Shown here piece by piece: positions 44,383 to 52,807 of a stretch of 58,970 nt of DNA. The DNA is from CAZWDL01 sp964632995. Lineage in GTDB: Bacteria; Bacteroidota; Bacteroidia; Chitinophagales; Saprospiraceae. A model generated the notes under the pieces. It was given only the letters and a program-made list of their open reading frames with translations. It made no database searches and was not told where the DNA came from. Both the position numbers and the translations under genes were made by a program. Positions within the stretch are counted from its first letter, which is position 1; each line of letters begins with the position of its first letter. The stretch is taken from the NCBI GenBank assembly GCA_964632995.1, contig CAZWDL010000035.1, positions 1-58,970 of the forward strand, read 5' to 3'.

Positions 44383-44496
44383 AGTACAGTCTGTCTCACG
44401 CTAAATATTTACTTCCCCCGGAAACATCCTTCTGAACATCCACATACAATCACCAAAAGCTGCAACGCATCACCATAAAAACTTACGATACCAACC

Positions 44497-45327
44497 ATGA
44501 CACTCGACCAACTCTGTCTCCACACCATCACCACCAAGCCCTGGTCGCTTGAGGAAGCCATCGATCACTACCAGTCCGCCGGCGTAGGCGGCATAAGCGT
44601 CTGGCAGAACGCCATCGAAGCCATGGGCGCCGAAGCGGCAGGCCGGCGATTAAGGGCATCCGGCCTCGATGTCGTCTCCTATGTGCGCGGCGGCTTTTTT
44701 CCCAGTGTGGAAAGCAAAGCCCGTCAGCAAGCGATTGACGACAACAAACGACTGCTCGACGAAGCCGCCGCTATCGGCTCGCCCCTGTTGGTGCTCGTTT
44801 GCGGTGCCGAACCCCCGCAGCAGCTGAGCGAATCGCGCAAACAGATTCAGACGGGTATTGAAGCCGTTCTACCCCATGCAAAGGAGCTGGGCGTACGGCT
44901 CGGGATCGAGCCCCTGCACCCGATGTACGCCGATACGCGCTCGGCCGTCAATACACTGGGGCAAGCCAACGACATGGCGGAAGCCATTGACAATGACCAT
45001 GTAGGCGTAGTCGTAGACGTCTACCACCTCTGGTGGGATCCGGAGCTGGAACAGCAAATACGTCGCTGTGGGACCGCAGGGCACCTTTTCGCCTATCATA
45101 TCTGCGACTGGCGGGTGCCGACTACCGACCTGCTGCTGGACCGCGAACTGATGGGCGAAGGCTGTATCCCGCTTTCGCAAATCCGGCGCTGGGTGCAGGA
45201 CGCCGGCTTCCAGGGATACGAAGAAGTGGAAATCTTTTCCAGTCGCTACTGGGAAATGGATCAACAGGAATTTTTGAATAAAATCACCAAAGCATACCAA
45301 GACTATGTCCATAAAGCTAAGCGATGA
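44497..45327 (+). CDS. Sugar phosphate isomerase/epimerase (TIM barrel)
   Basis: A 276-residue AP-endonuclease-2/xylose-isomerase-like barrel. 'LGIEPLHPMYADTRSAVNTL' has the first metal-binding Glu, 'VGVVVDVYHLWWDPEL' the Asp/His pair and 'EEVEIFSSRYW' the last Glu. There is no signal peptide. It overlaps the Gfo/Idh/MocA gene by 23 bases, so the two are coupled and should act on the same sugar. Confidence 0.9.
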   Translation: MTLDQLCLHTITTKPWSLEEAIDHYQSAGVGGISVWQNAIEAMGAEAAGRRLRASGLDVVSYVRGGFFPSVESKARQQAIDDNKRLLDEAAAIGSPLLVLVCGAEPPQQLSESRKQIQTGIEAVLPHAKELGVRLGIEPLHPMYADTRSAVNTLGQANDMAEAIDNDHVGVVVDVYHLWWDPELEQQIRRCGTAGHLFAYHICDWRVPTTDLLLDRELMGEGCIPLSQIRRWVQDAGFQGYEEVEIFSSRYWEMDQQEFLNKITKAYQDYVHKAKR

Positions 45328-46489
45328 ACCCAGCCCGAAGACCCGGCAGCACACCGTCGGCATCATTATGAACGGCGTGACCGGCCGGATGGGGACCAAC
45401 CAGCACCTGCTGCGCTCCATCGTCGCCATCCGCGAACAGGGCGGTGTAGCCATCGGACCGGAAACGACCATCATGCCCGATCCCATCCTCGTGGGCCGCA
45501 ATCCGGCCAAGCTGGAGGCCCTCTGCGTCCGCTCCGGCATCCAGAAGATGACCACCGACCTGGATAAAGTATTAGCCGATGAATCTTATTCCGTCTATTT
45601 CGACGCCCAGATCACCGGCCGCCGCCACGAGAGCGTGAGTAAGGCCATCGCAGCGGGTAAGCATATTTACTGTGAAAAACCTTCCGGAACCAGCACCGAA
45701 GAAGCGCTCGACCTGTATCGCCGGGCTGAAGCAGCGGGCGTCAAGCACGGGGTGGTACAGGACAAGCTCTGGCTGCCCGGCTTGCTCAAACTGCGGCGGC
45801 TGATGCAAAATGACTTCTTCGGCCGCATCCTCTCGGTGCGGGGCGAGTTCGGCTACTGGGTCTTTGAAGGGCACAGCATCCCGGCGCAGCGCCCTTCCTG
45901 GAACTATCGAAAGGAGGACGACGGCGGCATCATCGTCGATATGCTCTGCCACTGGCGTTACGTACTCGACAATCTCTTTGGCGCCGTCAAAGCGGTATCT
46001 TGCCTGGGCGCTACCCACATCCCCATGCGGATCAACGAGCAGGGGCTGCCCTACGAAGCTACCGCCGACGACGCCGCCTACGCCACCTTCGAGCTGGAGG
46101 GCGGCGTTATTGCCCATTTCAATTCCTCCTGGTGCGTGCGCGTGCGGCGTGATGACCTGCTGACCATTCAGGTCGACGGAACCAAGGGCTCGGCCGTCGC
46201 CGGTCTGCGCGACTGCCGCATCCAGCATTACGGCAACACCCCGAAACCGGTTTGGAACCCTGATGTCCCACAACCTATCGACTTCTACGAAGACTGGGCC
46301 AAGGTACCCTTTCAGGAGGTATTCGATAATGCCTTCAAAACGCAGTGGGAGCTGTTCCTGCGCCACGTGGTGGAGGACACGCCGTTCCCCTGGAATCTGA
46401 TGGAAGGCGCCAAGGGGGTGCAGCTGGCGGAGAAAGGTTTGGAGAGCTGGGAGAAAAGATGTTGGGTGGAGGTAGAACCATTAGTTTAG
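45305..46489 (+). CDS. Gfo/Idh/MocA-family oxidoreductase
   Basis: A 394-residue NAD(P)-dependent dehydrogenase. 'VGIIMNGVTGRMGTNQHLLR' is the Rossmann nucleotide site. 'KHIYCEKPSGTSTEEALDLY' is the EKP motif with the catalytic Lys, and 'DMLCHWRYVLDNLFG' carries the His. The last codons (TTA GTT TAG) are part of foldback repeat copy C, so the stop codon comes from the repeat. It overlaps the isomerase gene upstream. Likely role: oxidation of a sugar or cyclitol, substrate unknown. Confidence 0.92.
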   Translation: MSIKLSDEPSPKTRQHTVGIIMNGVTGRMGTNQHLLRSIVAIREQGGVAIGPETTIMPDPILVGRNPAKLEALCVRSGIQKMTTDLDKVLADESYSVYFDAQITGRRHESVSKAIAAGKHIYCEKPSGTSTEEALDLYRRAEAAGVKHGVVQDKLWLPGLLKLRRLMQNDFFGRILSVRGEFGYWVFEGHSIPAQRPSWNYRKEDDGGIIVDMLCHWRYVLDNLFGAVKAVSCLGATHIPMRINEQGLPYEATADDAAYATFELEGGVIAHFNSSWCVRVRRDDLLTIQVDGTKGSAVAGLRDCRIQHYGNTPKPVWNPDVPQPIDFYEDWAKVPFQEVFDNAFKTQWELFLRHVVEDTPFPWNLMEGAKGVQLAEKGLESWEKRCWVEVEPLV

Positions 46490-46622
46490 AAGTTTAGCGC
46501 TTCGCCCGCTGGGCTCGCTGTTTAGGAGTTTAGCAGATCTGAAACCGAAAACTTCATTTTCAGATCTGCTAAACTCCTAAACCAGACACGCCCGAAGGGC
46601 CGTGGCGACTAAACTTCTAAAC
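46481..46622. repeat. TTTAG-arm foldback repeat, copy C (intact)
   Basis: Begins TTAGTTTAGAAGTTTAGCGC and ends GGCGACTAAACTTCTAAAC. A central dyad (CAGATCTG, then the inverse AAAACTTCATTTTCAGATCTG-type arm) makes the element fold over ~140 bp. It contains two exact IS1111 target sites, AAACTTCTAAAC at 46611-46622 (+) and 46484-46495 (-). It also supplies the stop codon of the upstream gene. Confidence 0.85.
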
Positions 46623-46642
46623 TCAAAGCACTTATAAAGCTT

Positions 46643-47413
46643 ATGAAAAAAACAGCACTCATTACCGGCGGCGCCCGCGGCATCGGCCTCGGCATCGCCC
46701 GCAAGCTGGCGGCGGAAGGCTGGTCGCTCGCACTCAACGGTACGCGGCCGGAAGAGCAGGCGCGCGAGGCGCTGGATGCCCTGCGCAAAAACGGCGCTCA
46801 GGTCATCTACTGCCGGGGGAACATCGGCGAGGCGGAAGACCGGCACAAGATCATCGACCAGGTCCTGAAAAGCTACGGGCAGCTGAATGCGCTGGTCAAT
46901 AACGCCGGTGTAGCGCCCAGGGAGCGCGTCGATCTGCTGCAAACTTCCGAAGAGAGCTTCGACCGCGTGCTGGACATCAATCTCAAGGGGCCTTTTTTCC
47001 TCAGCCAGCTTGCCGCCAAAGTGATGGTGGAAACGAAAAGACAAAACCCCGGCATGCCAATGGCCATGGTCAATATTTCTTCCATTTCGGCGACCGTCGT
47101 GTCGATCAATCGCGGTCAGTACTGCATCTCGAAAGCGGGATTGAGTATGGTGACCCAGCTCTTTGCCGCCCGCCTGGCCGAGGAGGGCATCCCGGTTTAC
47201 GAAGTGCGCCCCGGCATCATTCAGACGGATATGACCGCCGGCGTGCAGGAGAAGTACGACAAACTCTTCGCCGAAGGGCTGGCCCTGCAACCCCGCTGGG
47301 GCACCGCCGAAGAGGTGGGGCAGGCCGTAGCCGCTCTGCTGCGGGGGGAGTTCTCCTACTCTACCGGGCAGGTGTTTATGGTGGATGGGGGGTTGACGGT
47401 GCAGAGGCTCTAG
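46643..47413 (+). CDS. Short-chain dehydrogenase (3-ketoacyl-ACP reductase type)
   Basis: A 256-residue classical SDR. 'ALITGGARGIGLGIARKLAA' is the TGxxxGxG cofactor site, 'ALVNNAGVA' the NNAG motif, and 'NISSISA...YCISKAG' (about residues 150-170) the Ser-Tyr-Lys triad. Members with this annotation in sugar clusters usually reduce sugar or keto-acid intermediates rather than fatty acids; the cluster context favours that here. Confidence 0.9.
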   Translation: MKKTALITGGARGIGLGIARKLAAEGWSLALNGTRPEEQAREALDALRKNGAQVIYCRGNIGEAEDRHKIIDQVLKSYGQLNALVNNAGVAPRERVDLLQTSEESFDRVLDINLKGPFFLSQLAAKVMVETKRQNPGMPMAMVNISSISATVVSINRGQYCISKAGLSMVTQLFAARLAEEGIPVYEVRPGIIQTDMTAGVQEKYDKLFAEGLALQPRWGTAEEVGQAVAALLRGEFSYSTGQVFMVDGGLTVQRL

Positions 47414-47476
47414 ACGCTGGGGGCTCGATCTGTGACTACTCCGTGCATCTCTGTGTAATTCTAATAATTTAAAAAA

Positions 47477-47692
47477 ATGGAAGACAAACAAAGAAATCGA
47501 CTCTGGCGGCTTTGTCAAATATCGGCAACGGGGCTGGCCGTCTTCGCCCTAACGCCCGCCGTAATCCCCACCGGGCAGCACGAGCCCATGATCGCCGGTA
47601 TACCCTACACCCTGTGGATGGGGTTCCTGGTCAGCGTGCTGCTGGTGATCGTCACCTGGGTGGGAACGAAGGTGCATCCGGGAAGAGAATGA
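47477..47692 (+). CDS. DUF3311-like small membrane protein
   Basis: A 71-residue protein with two membrane helices ('GLAVFALTPAVIPTG' and 'LWMGFLVSVLLVIVTWVGTK'). Small DUF3311-type proteins are commonly encoded just before SSS symporters, as here (gene at 47913), and may be an accessory subunit. Family assignment is tentative. Confidence 0.65.
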   Translation: MEDKQRNRLWRLCQISATGLAVFALTPAVIPTGQHEPMIAGIPYTLWMGFLVSVLLVIVTWVGTKVHPGRE

Positions 47693-47732
47693 AAAGAGAA
47701 ATACCGGGTAACACCACCTTGAAGTTTTTGGA

Positions 47733-47823
47733 TACTTCTACGGTTTTTCTGTTCTGCGGTTTTTTAAAAAATTAAATCATAACCGCAAAACAGTAGAACA
47801 GAGGAATCTCGAACCGCAGAAGT
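47733..47823. repeat. ACCGCAGAA foldback repeat, copy 1
   Basis: ACTTCTACGGTTTTTCTGTT at the left and GAACCGCAGAAGT at the right, with 'CTGTTCTGCGGTT' and 'AACCGCAAAACAGTAGAACA' inside. Related foldbacks lie at 49417-49618 and 52535-52706. Confidence 0.65.
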
Positions 47824-47839
47824 GACCAAATCCGCAAAC

Positions 47840-47858
47840 CTAGTACACTGTGTACTAG
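47840..47858. repeat. 19-bp mini-palindrome CTAGTACACTGTGTACTAG
   Basis: A perfect palindrome consisting only of the two ends of the TA-flanked MITE (GTACAC...GTGTAC inside CTAG). It looks like an ends-only derivative or an excision footprint. Confidence 0.65.
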
Positions 47859-47912
47859 ACACAACTCCAAAAAATAGATTCTACTTCCGCTTCATGTAAA
47901 ACCACCCAACCC

Positions 47913-49334
47913 ATGCTTTCAACCCTGCTGATCGTAGGAACGATATACCTCGCTATTCTGATCACCATCTCCGTGAGGCAGAGCCGGATCAAGAAAGACG
48001 CGAAAGACTATCTGCTGGCCGGTTCCAACCTCGGGAGTTTCTTCGGGCTGTTCACCTTTGCGGCCACGCTGTTCAGTACCTTCACCCTGCTGGGCATGCC
48101 CGACTTTTTCCGCGTGCACGGGGTAGGCGCCTGGATCTTTCTGGCGGTGGCCGATGCGGTGATGGTCTTCGGCGTCATCTGGATTGGGTATTACTTTCGT
48201 AAAAAGGCGCTCAAGCAGGGCTACTGGGGAATGGCCGGTTTTATGCGGCGCTGTTACAATAGCCCGGCCGCCGGTTTGGTCACCTTTTTCGGGGCCTTTA
48301 TCTTTCTGATTCCCTACGTCGCCATACAGATTCGCGGGGTGGCTATCTTCCTCGATCAGGCCTTTCCCGAGGCCTTGCCCATGTGGATATGGGCGACGGG
48401 CATGGTGGCGATCATGCTGCTGTACAGCGAGCTGGGCGGGCTGAAGGCCATTATATACAGCGACACCTTGCAAGGGTTCATTTTGCTAATAGTCATCTGG
48501 ATCGTCGGGATTAACTGCCTGTCGGCCACCGGCGGGTTGGAAGCGACCTTTAAGGAGGTAGAAGCCAGTAATGCCGCCCTGTTGTCTACCCCCGGTCCGA
48601 ACGGACTGTTCACCTTCCAGTTTTTACTGGGCTCCATGATCGCTATTGTCATGATTCCCTTTACGCAGCCGCAGGTTTCCTCCCGCCTGGCCATCATGAA
48701 AGATCACCGGGCGATGTACCGCATGGCGGTTGGACTGGGCGGCTTCGCCATTCTGATCATCCTGCCTACCCTGTTTATCGGCATGTACGGCGCGCTGAAT
48801 TATCCCGACGCGAGCACTTCCGACTTTCTGGGCGCGGCGCTGCTGCGCGATCAGCCGGAAGCACTGGGCGCACTGGTGCTGATCGGTCTTTTAGCCGCCG
48901 CCATCTCCACCGCCGACTCGCAGGTCTTTTCGTTGGGATCCGAGCTGCGCTCCATCCTGCGAGGAGAAGACAAGCGCCTGCTGCGCATCGCCCGCATTGG
49001 CATTTTCTTCTTCGCGGTTATGGCCCTGGTCTTTTCGATTTTCACCAGCGACGAGCTCGTCCTGCTCGCGCGCACCAGCTTTGCCGGCACCGCCCTGATG
49101 GCGCCGATGATTTTTACCGGGATATTCTACGATAGGTCTGCAGAGCTGAAATGGCTACCCTTTGTCACGCTGATTGCTTTGCTGGTATTTACAGCTTCAC
49201 AGTTTAAAGTAATACCTTCAATGATTGGCATTATTCGACTGGATATCATGCTTTTAGGCATTTTAAGCATTTTGGCGTTGGGCGCTATCTGGATGCAAAA
49301 CCGGTCGGCCATTCAGATGGAAACCGGAACGTAA
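47913..49334 (+). CDS. Sodium:solute symporter (SSS family)
   Basis: A 473-residue protein with about 13 membrane helices. 'DYLLAGSNLGSFFGLFTFAA', 'GGLKAIIYSDTLQGFILLIV' and 'LIGLLAAAISTADSQVFSLG' are SSS family signatures, the last with the Na2-site Ser/Thr residues. It sits within the sugar-oxidation cluster and probably imports the product of the periplasmic enzymes (inference). Confidence 0.92.
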   Translation: MLSTLLIVGTIYLAILITISVRQSRIKKDAKDYLLAGSNLGSFFGLFTFAATLFSTFTLLGMPDFFRVHGVGAWIFLAVADAVMVFGVIWIGYYFRKKALKQGYWGMAGFMRRCYNSPAAGLVTFFGAFIFLIPYVAIQIRGVAIFLDQAFPEALPMWIWATGMVAIMLLYSELGGLKAIIYSDTLQGFILLIVIWIVGINCLSATGGLEATFKEVEASNAALLSTPGPNGLFTFQFLLGSMIAIVMIPFTQPQVSSRLAIMKDHRAMYRMAVGLGGFAILIILPTLFIGMYGALNYPDASTSDFLGAALLRDQPEALGALVLIGLLAAAISTADSQVFSLGSELRSILRGEDKRLLRIARIGIFFFAVMALVFSIFTSDELVLLARTSFAGTALMAPMIFTGIFYDRSAELKWLPFVTLIALLVFTASQFKVIPSMIGIIRLDIMLLGILSILALGAIWMQNRSAIQMETGT

Positions 49335-49416
49335 GTGGACAGAATTAATTTGAATGAAAGATGGACAGGATAGTTTTTAGGGGTTGTACAAAAAATCGGT
49401 ATTTCGAACATTTTTA

Positions 49417-49618
49417 CTAAACTTTTGAAGTGTACTGATTACCCATAAGTCGGATTTTGGCTACTTCTTCGGTTCAATATTCATCTGTTTTACTGTTCTG
49501 CGGTTCTGAATGTCTACAAAAAGGTGAAAAACTGTTTCAAACAGGCCGGAACCGCAGAACAGAGGAAGTTTGTACCGACTAAAGTTGTGGGTAATCGATA
49601 CACTTTTGAAGTTTGGTA
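49417..49618. repeat. ACCGCAGAA foldback repeat, copy 2
   Basis: Outer arms GTGTACTGATTACCCATAA and TTGTGGGTAATCGATACAC, then inner arms 'CTACTTCTTCGGTTC' with 'CTGTTCTGCGGTTC' and 'GGAACCGCAGAACAGAGGAA'. The whole ~200 bp can fold on itself. No ORF lies in 49335-49707. Confidence 0.65.
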
Positions 49619-49716
49619 AACATATTATCAGTCGATTACATAATTATTTTATTGAAAACCGCCTTGGGTTTTTTACCGTTTACACCCTCCCTTTTTAACC
49701 TAAATAAATGATCATC

Positions 49717-50673
49717 ATGACCTCCAAACCCTTCTCCCGTCGCAGCTTCCTCCGGCACAGCGGTCTGGCGGCCCTCAGCCTGCCGCTGGCCCCGCTGGCC
49801 GGAAATAGCGTGAACCGAAAGCCCACGGCAGTCGAGCTGTTAGAAATCCACGTCTTCTCCAAACACCTGCAGTTTTTGGACTATCCGTCGCTCGCCGCCA
49901 CCGTAAAGGAAATCGGCTTCGACGGCGCCGACCTGACGGTACGTCCCGGCGGCCACGTGGATCCGGAAAAGGTAGAGGGACAACTACCCAAAGCCGTTGA
50001 GGCCCTGAAAGGCGAAGGCCTCAAAATCCGCATGATGACCACCGCCGTAACGGACGCGGAAAATCCCCGCAGCCGCAAGGTGCTGGAGACCGCCACTGAG
50101 CTAGGATTCAAGCAGTACCGCATGGGCTATTACCGATATAACAACGAGCAGTCCATCCCCGCCGCCATGCAGATCTTCCAGGGCAAAATGGCCGAACTCG
50201 CCCGCCTCAACCGAGAACTGGACCTACAGGGCGCTCACCAGAACCACGCGGGTACCTACGTCGGCGCCTCCATGTGGGAAATCTGGCAGTTGGTGAAGGA
50301 TGCCGGCGAGGGCGTGGGTTGTCAGTACGACATCCGTCACGCCGTCGTCGAAGGCGGCCGCTCCTGGACAACCGGGCTGCGCCTCATACGGCCCTGGATA
50401 ACGAATATCGTACTGAAGGATTTCCGCTGGGAACAAGTGAATGGGAAATGGGAAACCGTTAACACGCCTTTAGGTGAGGGAATGGTTGATTTTAAAAAGT
50501 ATTTTAGCATTCTAAAGGAATTCGGCATAAAGCCGGCGGCCTCGCTGCACCTGGAGTACGACCTCGGCGGCGCAGAGCACGGGCGGCGGGATATTGAAGT
50601 GAAGCCGGACAAAGTGTACGAGGCGATGCGGCGGGATTTGGAGACGGCGCAGCGCTTGTGGCGGGAGAGTTAG
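49717..50673 (+). CDS. Tat-exported sugar isomerase/epimerase (TIM barrel)
   Basis: A 318-residue protein with a twin-arginine signal (FSRRSFLRHSGLAALSLPLA). The barrel 'FDGADLTVRPGGHVDPEKVE', 'GAHQNHAGTYVGASMWEIWQ', 'GCQYDIRHAVVEGG' and 'LHLEYDLGGAEHG' resembles AP-endonuclease-2-type isomerases, with His, Asp and Glu in the usual metal positions. Export places it in the periplasm with the enolase-family and dehydrogenase proteins. ATG 49717 is preferred, with an ATG three codons upstream also possible. Confidence 0.85.
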   Translation: MTSKPFSRRSFLRHSGLAALSLPLAPLAGNSVNRKPTAVELLEIHVFSKHLQFLDYPSLAATVKEIGFDGADLTVRPGGHVDPEKVEGQLPKAVEALKGEGLKIRMMTTAVTDAENPRSRKVLETATELGFKQYRMGYYRYNNEQSIPAAMQIFQGKMAELARLNRELDLQGAHQNHAGTYVGASMWEIWQLVKDAGEGVGCQYDIRHAVVEGGRSWTTGLRLIRPWITNIVLKDFRWEQVNGKWETVNTPLGEGMVDFKKYFSILKEFGIKPAASLHLEYDLGGAEHGRRDIEVKPDKVYEAMRRDLETAQRLWRES

Positions 50674-50678
50674 CGGAA

Positions 50679-50849
50679 GACCTCGGAGAGGTCTGATATT
50701 TGTAGCATCAGAATATATTAACCATTATGTTTACGACCTTGGAGAGGTCGCATGCAAAAATGAAGAAAATGCGACCTCTCCGAGGTCGTGAATGTAATTT
50801 CGTATATCTTTTCATTCTACTACTACAAACAGCCGACCTCTCCGAGGTC
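50679..50849. repeat. Four GACCTC palindromes
   Basis: GACCTCGGAGAGGTC (50679), GACCTTGGAGAGGTC (50735), GACCTCTCCGAGGTC (50773) and GACCTCTCCGAGGTC (50835). Adjacent units are in opposite orientation (the middle two bracket a short loop), so they can form either small hairpins or a larger one. They fill the gap before the 50871 gene and look like a short palindromic repeat family. Confidence 0.8.
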
Positions 50850-50870
50850 GCTTTTAAGCCGGACTCCCAT

Positions 50871-52535
50871 ATGTTAAAGAAAAAATTTCTCCTCGTACCA
50901 GCCCTCATTATTTTTGGTCTGTTCTTTCTCATCAGTTGCCAGGAAGAAAATTCACACGAGAATAACTGGCAACCATCCTACCTCGCTCACCTCGAACTGG
51001 ACTCCACCACCCTGATCGCCAGCGCGGTCGCCGACAGCCTGGAAGTCCCCTGGGAAGTCACCTGGGGCCCGGACGATAAGCTCTGGTTTACCGAGCAGAA
51101 CGGCAGTGTGTACCGGATGGATGTGGAAAGTGGAGAACGGAAGAAAGTGCTGCAGGTTCCCGACATCCACTACCAGAAATCCAGGGGGCTGCTGGGCATG
51201 GCGCTGCACCCGGAATTACCGGAGGAACCCTACGTCTTTTTACACTACACCTACCTCAAATCTGACGACGTCTTAGACAAGGAAATCGAATCGCGCGTGG
51301 TGCGCTACACGCTAGAGGGCGACACCCTGGTTTCCCCGAAAATATTGCTGGACGAAATCCCCGGCCAGACCTACCACAACGGCTCCCGACTGCTGATCAG
51401 CCCGGACGAAAAGCTTTTCTTCGCCATGGGCGACGCCGGCCGCCTCGATCAGATGCTCGACAGCACCACACTGGTCGGCAAGATCCACCGCCTCAACCTG
51501 GACGGTTCCATTCCCAAAGACAACCCGATGCCCGGCAATCCCGTCTGGTCCTGGGGGCACCGCAACGTGCAGGGCATGGTGTGGACCGGCGGCAAGCTCT
51601 ACGCCTCCGAGCACGGCCCCGCCAACGACGACGAGGTCAACCTCATCCGGCCGGGCCGCAACTACGGCTGGCCCAAGGTACACGGCTACTGCGACCTGGA
51701 AAACGAACGGGAATACTGCCAAACGCACCAGGTCGTAGAACCCCTCGCCACCTGGACGCCGACCATCGCCGTGGCCGGACTGGATTACTACGACCATCCG
51801 GCCGTCCCGGAATGGCAGAACAGCCTGCTGGTGGTCAACCTGAAGGGACAGGCGCTGCGCGTCCTCCCGCTGTCTGATGACGGCGAACAGGTCCGGGAGA
51901 AACGCATCTTCTTCCAAAAGCACTTCGGCCGCCTGCGCGATCTGGCCGTCGCCCCCAACGGCGACCTCTACCTCGCCACCAGCAACCGCGACTGGCACCC
52001 GCGCTTCCAGCCTTTCCTCTACGACACCGCTAGCCTCATCCATCCCGCCGATGACCGCATCATCCGACTGCAAGCAGCCACGCCGGCCGACCGTGAAATA
52101 CTGGCGGCGCTGGACAACCAGGTCGCCCTGCAGGAAAACCCCGAACCCGCCGAGATGCCTTCCGAACAGTGGAATATCACCGCCTCCGAAGACCGCCTAA
52201 GCCGGGGCGCCGCGCTCTACCAGCAGCACTGCACCCTCTGCCACCGGCCCGACGGACAGGGCGTCGAGGACCTCTACCCGCCCCTCGCCGGAACCAACTG
52301 GGTCACCGGCTCCAAAGACCGACTGATCAACGTGCTGCTGCGCGGACTTTCAGAGCCCATCGAAGTGAACGGCAAAACCTACGAAGAAGCCATGGCCCCC
52401 TACGCCCACCTGCCGGATGAGGAGCTGGCGGCCATCCTGAGCTTTATCCGGCAGAGCTGGGGGAATGAGGCAGGGGCAGTGCTTCCGGCGGAGGTACGGG
52501 AGGAACGGCGATTGCTGGGGGAGGTGGTACACTGA
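50871..52535 (+). CDS. PQQ-type glucose/sorbosone dehydrogenase with C-terminal cytochrome c
   Basis: A 554-residue lipoprotein (LIIFGLFFLISC). Residues ~40-410 form the six-bladed GSDH propeller: 'VPWEVTWGPDDKLWFTEQNG', 'GLLGMALHPELPEEPYVFLH', 'YHNGSRLLISPDEKLFFAMG', 'WSWGHRNVQGMVWTGGKLYA' and 'SEHGPANDDEVNLI' are the typical PQQ and Ca2+ site blocks. A cytochrome c domain follows with CTLCH at Cys454 and a distal Met in 'EAMAPYAHL'. The frame runs open into the palindrome repeats upstream, but the signal peptide fixes ATG 50871. It should oxidise an aldose to its lactone in the periplasm and feed electrons to the respiratory chain. Confidence 0.9.
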   Translation: MLKKKFLLVPALIIFGLFFLISCQEENSHENNWQPSYLAHLELDSTTLIASAVADSLEVPWEVTWGPDDKLWFTEQNGSVYRMDVESGERKKVLQVPDIHYQKSRGLLGMALHPELPEEPYVFLHYTYLKSDDVLDKEIESRVVRYTLEGDTLVSPKILLDEIPGQTYHNGSRLLISPDEKLFFAMGDAGRLDQMLDSTTLVGKIHRLNLDGSIPKDNPMPGNPVWSWGHRNVQGMVWTGGKLYASEHGPANDDEVNLIRPGRNYGWPKVHGYCDLENEREYCQTHQVVEPLATWTPTIAVAGLDYYDHPAVPEWQNSLLVVNLKGQALRVLPLSDDGEQVREKRIFFQKHFGRLRDLAVAPNGDLYLATSNRDWHPRFQPFLYDTASLIHPADDRIIRLQAATPADREILAALDNQVALQENPEPAEMPSEQWNITASEDRLSRGAALYQQHCTLCHRPDGQGVEDLYPPLAGTNWVTGSKDRLINVLLRGLSEPIEVNGKTYEEAMAPYAHLPDEELAAILSFIRQSWGNEAGAVLPAEVREERRLLGEVVH

Positions 52536-52706
52536 TTAGTTCGACACTTCTGCGGTTCGATATTCTTCTGTTTCCCGCTTTTTTATTGAAAAGCGGGATT
52601 CTTCTGTTCTGTCAAGTTTGAATGTAATGAAGTGAAAAACTTATAAACGCTTTAGAACCGCAGAACAGATGAACAGAAGAACAGATGAAGTTTGCCTCGA
52701 CTAAAA
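52535..52706. repeat. ACCGCAGAA foldback repeat, copy 3
   Basis: Left arm TTAGTTCGACACTTCTGCGG and right arm inverse ending GAAGTTTGCCTCGACTAA. It contains 'AACCGCAGAACAGATGAACA' and an inner hairpin CCCGCTTTT/AAAAGCGGG. It begins right at the stop codon of the dehydrogenase gene. Confidence 0.7.
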
Positions 52707-52807
52707 ATTTGGCCACCCCATATCCCCCCAATTGTTCGTTTGCTGATATCTCCGTATTTTCGAATAAGTAGCCTACGGTAATTCCCTGACAGGAATACAG
52801 TAAAGCT

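Noticed and set aside
46643..47413. Fatty-acid synthesis FabG
   Set aside because: Sequence alone allows it, but no fatty-acid genes are near and the gene sits in a sugar cluster, so a general SDR call is safer.
50679..50849. CRISPR-like array of GACCTC palindromes
   Set aside because: Units are 15 bp, irregularly spaced and alternate in orientation.
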